DNA from: Cognatishimia sp. WU-CL00825
GTDB lineage: Bacteria > Pseudomonadota > Alphaproteobacteria > Rhodobacterales > Rhodobacteraceae
NCBI RefSeq assembly: GCF_040364665.1
Contig: NZ_BAABWX010000011.1
Coordinates: 1 to 41,979, forward strand
Reading direction: 5' to 3'
DNA length: 41,979 nt
This document shows, piece after piece, positions 25,664 through 35,000 of the stretch. How positions within the stretch are numbered: position 1 is the stretch's first letter; each line of letters opens with the position of its first letter. The notes under the pieces are model-generated. The model was not told the origin of the DNA and made no database searches. It saw nothing but the letters and a program-made list of their open reading frames with translations. The position numbers were made by a program, and so were the translations under genes.

Positions 25664-26686
25664 CTATTCGGTGACAAGTTCCGTCTCGCCGACATCGGCG
25701 TTAGACTCCGCACTGATTTCCAAACCATTAGTCTCTTCGAAATACATCACCGCACGTTGTTTTTTGCGATTCAGCAACAGGCGCGTGCTGTCTGCTTTGG
25801 AATAATGGCCTGCCGGATCAGCGGCGGCTTTTGCATAACCAATCATATGCAAATCGATATCGGCGTAAACAATGCCTTCTTCGTCATGGGCAAGGTTTGA
25901 TCCGATGTCTGATCCATCTGGCCCGTAAATCCGGGTATAGCCACCGCCAACCGGGCAGAGCTTTTCTTTTTCTGGGTCGCCTTGGCAAACAAGATCCTGG
26001 TTTTCTTTGGTGACCAATGAACAGGGCGCAACAACAAAACAGCTGCCTTCAACCGCATAAATCATGCTGGCCCCATTGTTCACCTGATGACCCAGCGCGT
26101 GCGCCGTGCCCTCGTAGAGGGCCAGGTTTGGCCAGGCCGCCACGTGCACCTGTTCGTTTTGGGAATACATCGCGTATTTGGACAGCGGTTGCAGGTGCTC
26201 CCAGCACGCCAGCTGACCGACTCGGCCAATTGACGTATCGACCACATTCAGATCAGAGCCATCGCCTTCGCCATAGACCGTGCGCTCAACATGCGTTGGC
26301 TTGAGCTTACGACGGCGGTTGATGACTTCGCCATTTTCATCAAAATGCCACTGACCAATATACAGCGAGCCACCGTCGCGCTCGGACACACCGATGGACA
26401 ATTGAATATTGTTTTTGCGGCAGGCTTCGGAAAGGCGGGCTTCTTCCGGCGAGCCTGCTTGGATGGAATTATCAAAATAGCGGCCGACAAATTGCATCTG
26501 CCAAGCCACGGGCCCCAGCCAAATATGGTTTGGATAGCCCGGCAGCCAGGTTTCACTAAAGGCCACGAGTTTCGCACCATTGGCCGCGGCTTCTTCAATA
26601 TAGCTGATCGCTTTGGTGACACTAGCTTGCAGGTCTAAAAAGACCGGAGCCGCCTGCACAGCAGCAACTTTGAATTGTTGAGACAT
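25664..26686 (-). CDS. Nitrilase A
   Basis: A 340-residue nitrilase that would hydrolyse an organic nitrile directly to acid and ammonia. The catalytic triad is E45 (FSETWLPGYP), Lys in RRRKLKPTHVER (about 127-129) and C161 in QLACWEHLQPL. CWEHLQPL and THVERTVYGEGDG are nitrilase signatures, distinct from amidase or cyanide-hydratase variants. The start at 26686 has GGGAGAAA. It is divergent from an AraC-type activator. It is a clear paralogue of nitrilase B. Aliphatic versus aryl preference cannot be decided by eye. Confidence 0.92.
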   Translation of the reverse strand: MSQQFKVAAVQAAPVFLDLQASVTKAISYIEEAAANGAKLVAFSETWLPGYPNHIWLGPVAWQMQFVGRYFDNSIQAGSPEEARLSEACRKNNIQLSIGVSERDGGSLYIGQWHFDENGEVINRRRKLKPTHVERTVYGEGDGSDLNVVDTSIGRVGQLACWEHLQPLSKYAMYSQNEQVHVAAWPNLALYEGTAHALGHQVNNGASMIYAVEGSCFVVAPCSLVTKENQDLVCQGDPEKEKLCPVGGGYTRIYGPDGSDIGSNLAHDEEGIVYADIDLHMIGYAKAAADPAGHYSKADSTRLLLNRKKQRAVMYFEETNGLEISAESNADVGETELVTE

Positions 26687-26756
26687 TCTTTTTCTCCCAG
26701 TTGGATGAGAAAATTCTGCATCATTCACAGGGGGTCTGCTTTTGCGGATGAGCCGT

Positions 26757-26789
26757 AAAACTTGCGTTTTTGTGCATTTTGATCAAAAT
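26757..26789. promoter_or_regulatory. Regulatory elements between nitrilase A and its AraC regulator
   Basis: AAAACTTGCG (26757-26766) closely matches AAATCTTGCG in the equivalent gap of module B (31033-31042), and ATTTTGATCAAAAT (26776-26789) is a perfect 14-bp palindrome. The first may be a shared AraC-type site. No MarR-like box is present in this gap (26687-26813). Confidence 0.4.
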
Positions 26790-26813
26790 AGTTGAAAATA
26801 GGACTAGATTAGA

Positions 26814-27764
26814 ATGACGGCGCTCAGCCAATACGACACATCGCAAATTGCTCAGGCCAATCGCTTTTCATATTGGAGCGAAGCCATCTGCAACAGCTAC
26901 GTTCAATTGGGCTGCGATGCAAAAAATGTGAGCGAATTCAAGGGGTCGATCACGATCAAGCGCCACTCGGTCCTGTCGATTTCCGAAGTCTCGGCCATGG
27001 CCCATACCGCAGAGCGGCGCAAACAAGACATCAATGCAGCCACGGATGAGTTTTACCTTCTAAGCCTGCAACGTCGCGCAACCTCTCGAATCACCCAATT
27101 TGGCAAGACCGCCGTTTTACAGCCGGGTGACATGGCGCTTTATTCCAGTTCCGACCCCTATAAGTTGGATCTCAGCGATAATTTCGAGAAAACAGTTGTG
27201 CAACTCCCGCGCGAGAAACTTCTGGCTCGACTGCCAAATGCGCAGATGCTTATGGCGCATCGCATCGGCGGCCAGACGGGCATCGGCAAGTTGGTCAGAG
27301 AGAATATCCAGGAGTTCGCGAAATTTGCCGGGGACGACAATCCGACCTTGCAAAGCATGGTTCAGGCCACCCTGATTGACCTGATTGCCACAGGGCTTGC
27401 CAATGAGATCGGCCAAAAGGCAGAACTGTCATCGCCGGAACAACATGTGCTGATGCGGGCCAAAAACTTTATCCGCGCGAGCCTTGGCCACCCCGAATTG
27501 GACCGCAATCTAGTCGCTGATGAAATTGGCATGTCTGTGCGTCGACTGAATGCGGTTTTTGCCAAAGAAGGCTATTCGATCGCCGAGTATATTCGGTCAG
27601 AACGGATCAAACGCGTGGCCATCGAGTTGCGCGATGACCGCTATGGGCATTTGACGATCAGCGAAATTGCAATGCGCAATGGGTTTTCTAACCTGCAGCA
27701 TTTTTCGACGCTGTTTCGCACCACTCGGGGCCAGTCACCGAAATCTTATAGATCTGGCGAATAG
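26814..27764 (+). CDS. AraC-family activator of nitrilase module A (NitR/FeaR-like)
   Basis: A 316-residue regulator with an N-terminal AraC-binding-like cupin domain (FSYWSEAICNSYVQLGCDAK ... LLSLQRRATSRITQFGK) and a C-terminal double helix-turn-helix (NLVADEIGMSVRRLNAVF ... LTISEIAMRNGFSNLQHFSTLF). This is the architecture of NitR and FeaR, activators that respond to nitriles/lactams or aromatic amines. Divergent from nitrilase A. The paralogue at 31083 is in the same position beside nitrilase B. Confidence 0.88.
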   Translation: MTALSQYDTSQIAQANRFSYWSEAICNSYVQLGCDAKNVSEFKGSITIKRHSVLSISEVSAMAHTAERRKQDINAATDEFYLLSLQRRATSRITQFGKTAVLQPGDMALYSSSDPYKLDLSDNFEKTVVQLPREKLLARLPNAQMLMAHRIGGQTGIGKLVRENIQEFAKFAGDDNPTLQSMVQATLIDLIATGLANEIGQKAELSSPEQHVLMRAKNFIRASLGHPELDRNLVADEIGMSVRRLNAVFAKEGYSIAEYIRSERIKRVAIELRDDRYGHLTISEIAMRNGFSNLQHFSTLFRTTRGQSPKSYRSGE

Positions 27765-27788
27765 GCCACCCCACAGACATAGGGTGGC
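27765..27788. terminator. Hairpin between convergent AraC-A and aldehyde dehydrogenase
   Basis: GCCACCC (27765-27771) and GGGTGGC (27782-27788) with a 10-base loop start directly after the regulator stop codon, in a 49-bp gap between convergent genes. Confidence 0.6.
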
Positions 27789-27813
27789 ACCATGCGTGCA
27801 GGGTGGTCCAAGA

Positions 27814-29226
27814 TCAACTCATGATCACTTGAATATCGGTATAGGCCTTTAAGCCTTCTTCGCCGAACTCAACCCCAAGCCCCGATTTTTTCATGCCGCC
27901 AAACGGCGCATTGGGCTGCAGCGCGCCGTGTTTGTTGACCCAAACCGTGCCGCATTCCAGCTGACCTGCAACGTTGCGTGCTGTCGCGACGTCACTTGAC
28001 CACACAGAACCGCACAGCCCGTTGTCGCTGTCATTTGCCATGGCAATGGCCTGTTCAATGCTGCTGTATTTGATGATCGGCAGCGCCGGGCCAAATTGTT
28101 CTTCGGACACCAATGGGTTTGCATTGCTCAGGCCCGAAATGATCGTTGGCGGGAAAAACAACCCCTCACCCGGCACGCCGCCAAGCTCTACTTTTCCCGA
28201 CTCTTTGGCCTGCGCAACCAAACGCGCAACCTTGTCAAATTGCATTTGGTTCTGAATAGGGCCCAATTGACTGCCCTCGAGCAGCCCATCACCAACCGGC
28301 ACTTTTGCCGCAAATTCCACCAGCGCAGCAATCACGTCGTCACAGACATCCGCATGGATATACAGCCGTTTCATGCAGCCACAGGTCTGGCCATTGTTGA
28401 TGAACGCCCCCCAGAACAGAGCCGGTGCAATCGCTTTGGCGTCAACATCTGGCAGCACAATCGCCGCATCGTTGCCACCCATTTCCAAGGTCAGCCGCTT
28501 CATTGTTGAGGCCGCTGCCTGCATGACCTTTTCACCGGTGGCACAAGAGCCTGTGAACATCATTTTGCGAATATCCGCATGCGATGACATCGCGGCCCCG
28601 ACATTCACCGCCCCGGCATCTGAACCGGTCACCACATTTAGCACACCTGCCGGCAGAACTTCATTCATCAGTTCGACTGCCCGCAAAGTGGCCAAGGGCG
28701 TATAAGGTGAGGGTTTGATCACAACTGTATTGCCCGACAAAAGGGCCGGGGCCACGTGCCACATGCTGATCAGCAGCGGGAAATTCCAAGGCGTGATAGA
28801 CCCAACAACCCCCAAAGGCTTGCGATGCAGTTCTACGCGCCCGGCCTCATTATCTTGGATAACCTCGACTGGCAGAGACATTTTAGCGGTAAAGCGCGCC
28901 CAGGTGGCCATTTTCTCGACCTCCCAGCGCGAGCCCATACCCCCCAGGGGTTTGCCTTGTTCTTGCGTCAAAAGCTGTGCCAGTTCTTCGGCATGCGCAT
29001 CCAGCTTGTCAGCAATGGCCACAAGCGCGCCTTGGCGGTCAACATCTGGCAAGGCGCGCCAGGTCAAAAAAGCCTTGTTGGCCGCAGCCACCGCATCATT
29101 CAGGTTTTGCAGGCTTGCCTCTGGGGCATGGCCAACGACTTGGCCTGTTGCGGGATTATGCACGACAAACTCTGAACCCGAAGGCACAGATTTACCGTCA
29201 ACGATCATTTGAAAGTCAAAGGACAT
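27814..29226 (-). CDS. NAD(P)-dependent aldehyde dehydrogenase
   Basis: A 470-residue ALDH with all key residues: N148 (TPWNFP), E248 (LEMGGND) and catalytic C282 (NNGQTCGC). TGS motif FTGSCATGEKV for the cofactor. It follows the PPOX-like gene of module B on the same strand. It would oxidise an aldehyde linked to the nitrile or aromatic substrate, for example an aryl-acetaldehyde, but the substrate is not visible from sequence. Confidence 0.9.
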   Translation of the reverse strand: MSFDFQMIVDGKSVPSGSEFVVHNPATGQVVGHAPEASLQNLNDAVAAANKAFLTWRALPDVDRQGALVAIADKLDAHAEELAQLLTQEQGKPLGGMGSRWEVEKMATWARFTAKMSLPVEVIQDNEAGRVELHRKPLGVVGSITPWNFPLLISMWHVAPALLSGNTVVIKPSPYTPLATLRAVELMNEVLPAGVLNVVTGSDAGAVNVGAAMSSHADIRKMMFTGSCATGEKVMQAAASTMKRLTLEMGGNDAAIVLPDVDAKAIAPALFWGAFINNGQTCGCMKRLYIHADVCDDVIAALVEFAAKVPVGDGLLEGSQLGPIQNQMQFDKVARLVAQAKESGKVELGGVPGEGLFFPPTIISGLSNANPLVSEEQFGPALPIIKYSSIEQAIAMANDSDNGLCGSVWSSDVATARNVAGQLECGTVWVNKHGALQPNAPFGGMKKSGLGVEFGEEGLKAYTDIQVIMS

Positions 29227-29270
29227 AGGGGTCTTTCATTATGTATTTGAAGTAAGGGGGGGGGCGCTAA

Positions 29271-29870
29271 TTAGGAAGAGCCTTCCAGTGCTTCCTTGAT
29301 GCCTGGCTTGTTTTTCCAAGCGGGCACCGGTTGCTCTTTGCCCTCTTGCGGGATGTGAGCAGATTGCTCTACCAGCGTCATTTCTGGAATATAGCGCGGA
29401 CAATTGAGATAAATGTGATGGGTTGTCACCTCGACAAGCCGTTTGGCACCCGGAAAGTCAGACATCATGGGATGGTCATCAAAAACCTTTGCAGTCCCGT
29501 TGATGCGCACGCGCAAATATCGTTTGCCGACCTCGGACTCAAACCGCATGAACAACAGGCCGACGTTTGGATTATCTTCGATATTGCCCAGGGATTTATA
29601 CATGCGATTGCCATCCAAATCCGGAAAGGCAATGGTATTAGACCCGGTGATTTTCACAAATCCTTTTGGCCCCCCCTTAAAGGAACAGTCCGTGTTTTCG
29701 CCCGCCGAGGTCGCAAGAAAGAAATAACTCGAATCCGCAATAAAGTCGCGATAGCCAAATTGGTCATCGTCAAAGTTGGTGACTTTTGTGGCTTTGTTGA
29801 TCAGATCAGCCACTTTACGGGCCTTGTATCGATCCTGCAGTTTGCGGCTGCCTTCGCCAAACATTTCCAT
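29271..29870 (-). CDS. PPOX-like FMN split-barrel protein (module B)
   Basis: A 199-residue paralogue of the protein at 24918-25583: SSYFFLATSAGENTDCSFKG, GPKGFVKITGSNTIAFPDLD, RMYKSLGNIEDNPNVGLLFM and YLRVRINGTAKVF. AAAGGAG precedes the start. It lies 56 bp after nitrilase B, as its paralogue lies after nitrilase A. Cofactor and reaction unknown; an accessory flavin reductase role for detoxifying or reducing steps is a guess. Confidence 0.85.
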   Translation of the reverse strand: MEMFGEGSRKLQDRYKARKVADLINKATKVTNFDDDQFGYRDFIADSSYFFLATSAGENTDCSFKGGPKGFVKITGSNTIAFPDLDGNRMYKSLGNIEDNPNVGLLFMRFESEVGKRYLRVRINGTAKVFDDHPMMSDFPGAKRLVEVTTHHIYLNCPRYIPEMTLVEQSAHIPQEGKEQPVPAWKNKPGIKEALEGSS

Positions 29871-29926
29871 GTTGAACTCCTTTCATCAGACACAAAAAGG
29901 GCCGACATTTGCCGGCCCAGAAAATG

Positions 29927-30952
29927 CTATTGTGCAGCAATATCTTCCGCTTCTGCTTCAGCCACTTCCGCCGCCAGCATTTGCTCGTCCGCCTCTCCAG
30001 GGGTCAAAACGCGCTTTTGCTTGATCTTATTATGAACCAGCGCAAAAACGTCTGGGCGCGAATAGTGCCCTGCGGGATCCGCGGCTACTTTCGCCATGAT
30101 AATTTTATTCATGTCGATATCAGCGATGACCAAACCTTCCTCGGTCGGGGCAAGGTTTTCGCCATTTGTCGCGCCGTCTGGACCAAAGATACGCGAATAC
30201 CCACCGCCAACATCCATAAACATCTGCAATTGCTCGCTGGTGACCAGCTCATCATAGATCTCTTGCGAGATCATCGCGCAGGATTGCAGCACAAAGCATT
30301 GCCCTTCCATCGCATAAGTCTGGTTGGCATTGGTGTTCACCTCGGCCGAGAAACCGTGGGTCAACTTGTCGTATAGACTAAAGGCTGGCCAAGCCGCGCA
30401 ATGGATCTGCTCGCCCTGGGCAAACAGGCTGTATTTGCTCAACGGTTGGAAATGTTCCCAACAGCAGAGCGCCCCAATCTTGCCGATCTCTGTGTCGTTC
30501 ACGATCATATCGCTGCCGTCCCCTTCGCCAAAGACGGAACGTTCAACATGTGTTGGCTTCAGCTTTTTACGGCGCGAAAGCATTTTGCCATCAGGCCCAA
30601 TATGCCATTGCGCCATATAAAGGCTGCCGCCAACCCGTTCGGACACACCGACAACAACATGAATATTGTTGCGCCGCGCCGCCGCGCAAAGCGCCTTTTC
30701 TTCATCGCTGCCGGCCACAATAGAGTTTTTCACATAGCGGCCAAAATACTTGATCGCAAAAGCCGGCGGGCCCATCCAGATTTGCCAAGGATAGCCCGGT
30801 AGCCAAGTTTCGGGAAAGTTGATCAACTGCACGCCTTGGGCGCCTGCTTCGTCGATCAATTTGACGGTTTTCTCAACCCCACCTTGAAGGTCAATCCACA
30901 CCGGCGCGGCTTGTACCACCGCCACTTTGACCAGTTCTGGTTCCATATGCAT
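29927..30952 (-). CDS. Nitrilase B
   Basis: A 341-residue nitrilase with triad E48 (FPETWLPGYP), Lys in SRRKKLKPTHVER (129-132) and C164 in ALCCWEHFQPL. It shares long identical stretches with nitrilase A (ETWLPGYP, KLKPTHVER, GEGDGSD, CWEH, QPLSKY), so the two arose by duplication, but the substrate-facing regions differ (PWQIWMGPPAFAIKY versus PNHIWLGPVAWQMQF). The promoter has a perfect -10 TATAAT (minus strand 30994-30989) overlapped by a MarR-like box. Confidence 0.92.
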   Translation of the reverse strand: MHMEPELVKVAVVQAAPVWIDLQGGVEKTVKLIDEAGAQGVQLINFPETWLPGYPWQIWMGPPAFAIKYFGRYVKNSIVAGSDEEKALCAAARRNNIHVVVGVSERVGGSLYMAQWHIGPDGKMLSRRKKLKPTHVERSVFGEGDGSDMIVNDTEIGKIGALCCWEHFQPLSKYSLFAQGEQIHCAAWPAFSLYDKLTHGFSAEVNTNANQTYAMEGQCFVLQSCAMISQEIYDELVTSEQLQMFMDVGGGYSRIFGPDGATNGENLAPTEEGLVIADIDMNKIIMAKVAADPAGHYSRPDVFALVHNKIKQKRVLTPGEADEQMLAAEVAEAEAEDIAAQ

Positions 30953-30975
30953 TTACAAATTCCCTTATTGGATTT

Positions 30976-30994
30976 AGTTTCATTTGTAATTATA
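30976..30994 (-). promoter_or_regulatory. Nitrilase B promoter: perfect -10 with overlapping MarR-like box
   Basis: On the minus strand TATAAT (30994-30989) is followed by the box AATTACAAATGAAACT (30991-30976), which fits AGTTnCAnnTGnAACT with one arm mismatch and is nearly identical to the box at 38139-38154. No good -35 is found 16-18 bp upstream of the -10, suggesting dependence on an activator. The nitrilase start is at 30952, leaving a leader of about 30 nt. Confidence 0.6.
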
Positions 30995-31020
30995 CTGGGC
31001 ATTCCTAGGTATTGCTTGTC

Positions 31021-31055
31021 CTTGCCGGACAGAAATCTTGCGCTTCGCGGACAAA
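31021..31055. promoter_or_regulatory. Direct repeats, candidate AraC-B site
   Basis: CTTGCCGGACAGA (31021-31033) and CTTCGCGGACAAA (31043-31055) match at 10 of 13 positions and start 22 bp apart, as expected for AraC-family tandem sites. They end where the missing -35 of the nitrilase B promoter would begin. An overlapping inverted pair TGTCC/GGACA is at 31017-31031. Confidence 0.45.
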
Positions 31056-31082
31056 CGTAGCCACCAACCCAAGGAGACCGTC

Positions 31083-32027
31083 ATGCAGACCAAGTTTGAC
31101 ACAGCGCAGGTGGCGCATTCTGAACGCCTTGCTTATTGGCAAGACGCAGCCTGTGATGCCTATTTGCCAATCGCCTGCAAATCCAAGGCCGGAACCGCAT
31201 TTCACGGGCGCATTGCCCTGACGCGCCTAAGCCGTCTGAATTTATCTGTCATCAATGCCAGTCAGCAAACCGTGTCCCGCGACCGCTCTTTAATTGCGCG
31301 CAACGCAGATCCGTTTTTCATGGTCAGCGTGCCAATTGGACTTTCCTGCAAACTTAGCCAGCAAGGCCGTGAAGCCTTGTTGTCACCCGGTGATTTCGCG
31401 ATTTATTCCACCACAGAGCCTTATCAGCTTGATTGCCCCGAGGGCGTCAATCAATTGGTTTTCCAATTGCCCTATGATGATCTTTTGGCGCGCCTTCCAA
31501 ATGCCGAAGCCCTGACGGCCCGCCGTGTGGATGGTCAGAATCCCTTGAACCGCATGGCCTATGCGCATCTGCGCCAATATGCTGCCGTGCTTGAAGGCCA
31601 AACCACCCAAGTGCAGCACCTGTTGCAAGATACGGTGCTTGATCTTATTGCCGCCTCGCTGGCAACCATCCACCCTGCCCAGCATGAATTAAGCCGCCCA
31701 CAAGCCATGTCTTTGATGCGCGCCAAACAATTCATTCGTACCAACTTGGGGGACTACGATCTGGACCCGACGCGCGTGGCAACTGCCACCGGCGTATCGC
31801 GTCGCAGTCTGCGGCGTCTGTTTGCCGAAAGTGGCACCAGCCTAAGCACCTATATTCGCGACGCACGACTTGACCGGGCCGCAGAAGATTTGCGCAGCCC
31901 GCTTTGCGTCAACCTGTCGATCAGCGAAATTGCTGTGAAATGGGGCATGGATAATTTCCCACATTTCACCCGGTGCTTTAAAGCACGGTTTGGCGTGACA
32001 CCCACGGCCTTTCGCGCGCAAAACTAG
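31083..32027 (+). CDS. AraC-family activator of nitrilase module B (NitR/FeaR-like)
   Basis: A 314-residue paralogue of the regulator at 26814, with the same cupin-plus-AraC layout (RLAYWQDAACDAYLPIACKS; RVATATGVSRRSLRRLF; LSISEIAVKWGMDNFPHFTR). I use ATG 31083 because of the AAGGAG site 8 bp before; the frame is open from 31038. Divergent from nitrilase B. The ligand-binding half has diverged strongly from its paralogue, consistent with a different inducer. Confidence 0.88.
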   Translation: MQTKFDTAQVAHSERLAYWQDAACDAYLPIACKSKAGTAFHGRIALTRLSRLNLSVINASQQTVSRDRSLIARNADPFFMVSVPIGLSCKLSQQGREALLSPGDFAIYSTTEPYQLDCPEGVNQLVFQLPYDDLLARLPNAEALTARRVDGQNPLNRMAYAHLRQYAAVLEGQTTQVQHLLQDTVLDLIAASLATIHPAQHELSRPQAMSLMRAKQFIRTNLGDYDLDPTRVATATGVSRRSLRRLFAESGTSLSTYIRDARLDRAAEDLRSPLCVNLSISEIAVKWGMDNFPHFTRCFKARFGVTPTAFRAQN

Positions 32028-32071
32028 CGACCCATAGCTGCTGCTTTGGGCCTAATGTCAGCCGCTCGGTG

Positions 32072-35000
32072 TCAGAGATCCAACTCGATCATCCCGTTCG
32101 CGTCAGCCGCTCTGGATTGGCAGGTGATAATTGCCGTTTCCTGCTGGCTTTTTGACAGCACATAGTCGCGGTGCTCGACATCTCCGGACAGCAAACCGCA
32201 TTTGCAGACACCGCAAATACCGTCTGAACATTTGATATCAACCGGCACGCCGTTTTCCACCAAAATGTCCGCCGCCGATTTATCCGCAGGAACATCCAGC
32301 ACCTTGCCAGATCTCACCAGTTTGATTTGAAAGGCATGGTTTTCATAGTCTGGGGCTTCCGGCACTGAAAAATACTCTAGGTGGCGGTTGTCTTCGGGAA
32401 AACCGCCCTGCTCTGCCGTGTCCATGATGGCTTGCATATAAGGCTCTGCACCGCAGGTGTAGACATGCGCGCCGTCTGAATATTTCAGAATATCCGCCAG
32501 ATCAGCCCGCGTGCCTTCCGACGAAATATGCAGTTTAACTTTATCAGCCCAAGCAACGCTTGCCAGATCCTCCAAGAACCCCATCGTGGCGCGGGCACGG
32601 CCCGAATAGTGCAGCTCAAAGTCACCGCCGATGGCGTGCAACCGATGCGCCATCGCAATCATCGGGGTGATGCCAATACCGCCGCCCATCAGATAGGATT
32701 TGGACCCGTCTTCATGCAAAGGAAAATGGTTGATGGGTTTGGACACAAAAATCTTGCGCCCCTCGCTAAAGATCCGGTGCAACAGGGCTGATCCCCCCCT
32801 GCCTGCTTCTTCGCGCAACACGCCAATTTCATATCGGGTCCGGTCTGCCGGATCGCCGCACATCGAATATTGCCGCAAAAATTCCGGGGCCACAACAATG
32901 TCCAAATGCGCGCCAGCGGTCCATTCCGGCAACGCAGCCCCATCCTGACTTTGCATCACATATTTAGTGACACCATCGGCCATTTTTTCGGCTTTGGTGA
33001 TTTTGACCTGCAGCACTGGGCTGTCCGTAAAGTCAGGCCGTTTATGCGCCCCACTGTCGTCGCCATTGGCGAGGCGTTGTTTATATTCACCCGCAGTGAT
33101 CATGGCCTGATAGGCTTCGATCCCCGCTTCCCGATCCATCGGATGAGGGTATGCATAGGGATGCGGGGCCAAATTGGCCGGATAGACCGCCAGGGTCTGA
33201 TCCTCGTATTGCAAATCCAGATCTTTTTGCAATGTGCGCGCATTGACCGGATGTTCCGTGGGGCGATAGCCGCCGTCTTCCTGAATCTCTAAATCCCACC
33301 ACCATTTTTTGGTGGTGTTCAGCGAACCGCGATCCAGCATGTCATCGAGTTTTGCCAAGGCCGGTGCCGCGGCCGGCAGTTTCATGGCGGCCCAACGAAA
33401 CGCGCTGTCAGCCAAAATACCCTCGAGATTCCACGGACAGGTTTTCATACAGCGCCCACACATCGCCCCACCCGGCGTAGTGATGCGATAGGTGGTGCAT
33501 TTCTGGCTGTCAGATTTCCAAATCTCATAGCCATTGAACATCAGCTTGGGGCCCGCAGTGATTGCCCCAGACGGACATTCCCGCGCACATTTCTTGCAAG
33601 CCTCGCAGAACTTTTGCAAACCAAAGTCAATCGGCTTGTCATGGGTCATCGGCAAGTCAGTGGTCACAACGCCCGATTTCAATCGCGGCCCCAAATAGGG
33701 GTTCAATATGACCTCCCCGATCCGGCTGACCTCTCCCAATCCCGACAGCAACAACAGCGGCGGTTGCAAGACTTCGCCGTCCATCACCGTGTGCGCCTTG
33801 GCTTTATACCCCAAATTGCGCAGCTGGCGGGCAATCACACCGCCCAACAATGAAAACCGCAAATAGGCCCGCATCGACATGGCGACTGCAATCCAGTCAT
33901 CCCCCGACGAGCCTTCCATCGTGTCATAGCCCTGATCAACAATCATGCTGATGGCCTGATCATGTGGCGGCTCAATTGGTTGGCCTGCGGCGTCATGGGA
34001 ATACCAAGTCCAATCCGGACAACGGGATATGCCCACCGCATCAATCCCAAGATAATAGCTGGTGGCTTTGACCAGATCATGCGCCTCTTGCGGGTCAAGC
34101 TTGCGCGGGTCCTGCGCGGGATCGCCGTCTTGCAAAAGCGTAAACGCACCAAGCGCTCGACGCTGCGCCATTGATGGGGCCGATTTGCGCACATAATGCC
34201 CGCCCTTTGCCCCGTCTTGCACATGTTTGCCCATGTCACCAAACAGGGCGCGGCTGAACATGTCCGTGCGCTTTGGCACCCGAGGCACGCGCGCTTCGTC
34301 GATATAGGTGGTGGGATTATTTACCCGCTTCAAATTCTCAAACGGATGTGCCCCATCTTTGAAATCGCGTTTTGCAAACACCGGATCTTGCCGTGCCGCA
34401 ATCTCGGCAAGCGGCAGGTCAGTCGCGCAGGCGAAATTTGTGGTCACCACTGCCAGGCTGAACCCGTCGCCAACAAAAGGCGCCACAAGTTGGCCACCTT
34501 GCACCTTGGCCACGCCAGAAGCCACCGCCAAACGACCCAGATCCACATCGGTTGATGACATGGTATGTGCCCGGGCCTCATGCCCCAGCAAGCGCAGATA
34601 ATTGGCAATCACAACCGCAGTTTCTGCCGCCAAAATCGCTGACCGATGCGCATCGGCATCTTTGATCCATGCCGTCCCTGCCTCGTTGGTCTTAGGCGCG
34701 CGTGGATGTGCATAGAGGAACACCAAAGCATGGGTGTGCCCGTTGATCGAGGTCGGCGTGGCTTCCATCGATTCCTTCAAATCAGCCATGATCAAATCAA
34801 TGCCCGACGCAAAGGTCTTGGTTTGTTTGGTGCGCAGACTTTCCGCCAGCCGGTCGATATCCGGATTGCGCACAGGTCGCGCCAGCACCGCAGGTTCAGG
34901 CAGCTGACAGGCACCAACGATCGTGGCATCTGCAAAATAGCCAAAGGCCTTTAGGTGCTCTGCCCTTTCCGTCAGGTCGGCTGGCGCATCCGCCACAGCA

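Noticed and set aside
25664..30952. Nit1C-type nitrilase cluster
   Set aside because: The expected partners (radical SAM, GNAT, AIR-synthase-like and others) are absent next to the nitrilases; the neighbours are PPOX-like, AraC, ABC transporter and ALDH.
32028..32071. Terminator between convergent AraC-B and the dehalogenase
   Set aside because: I looked for one because the genes converge, but no stem longer than 4 bp is visible.
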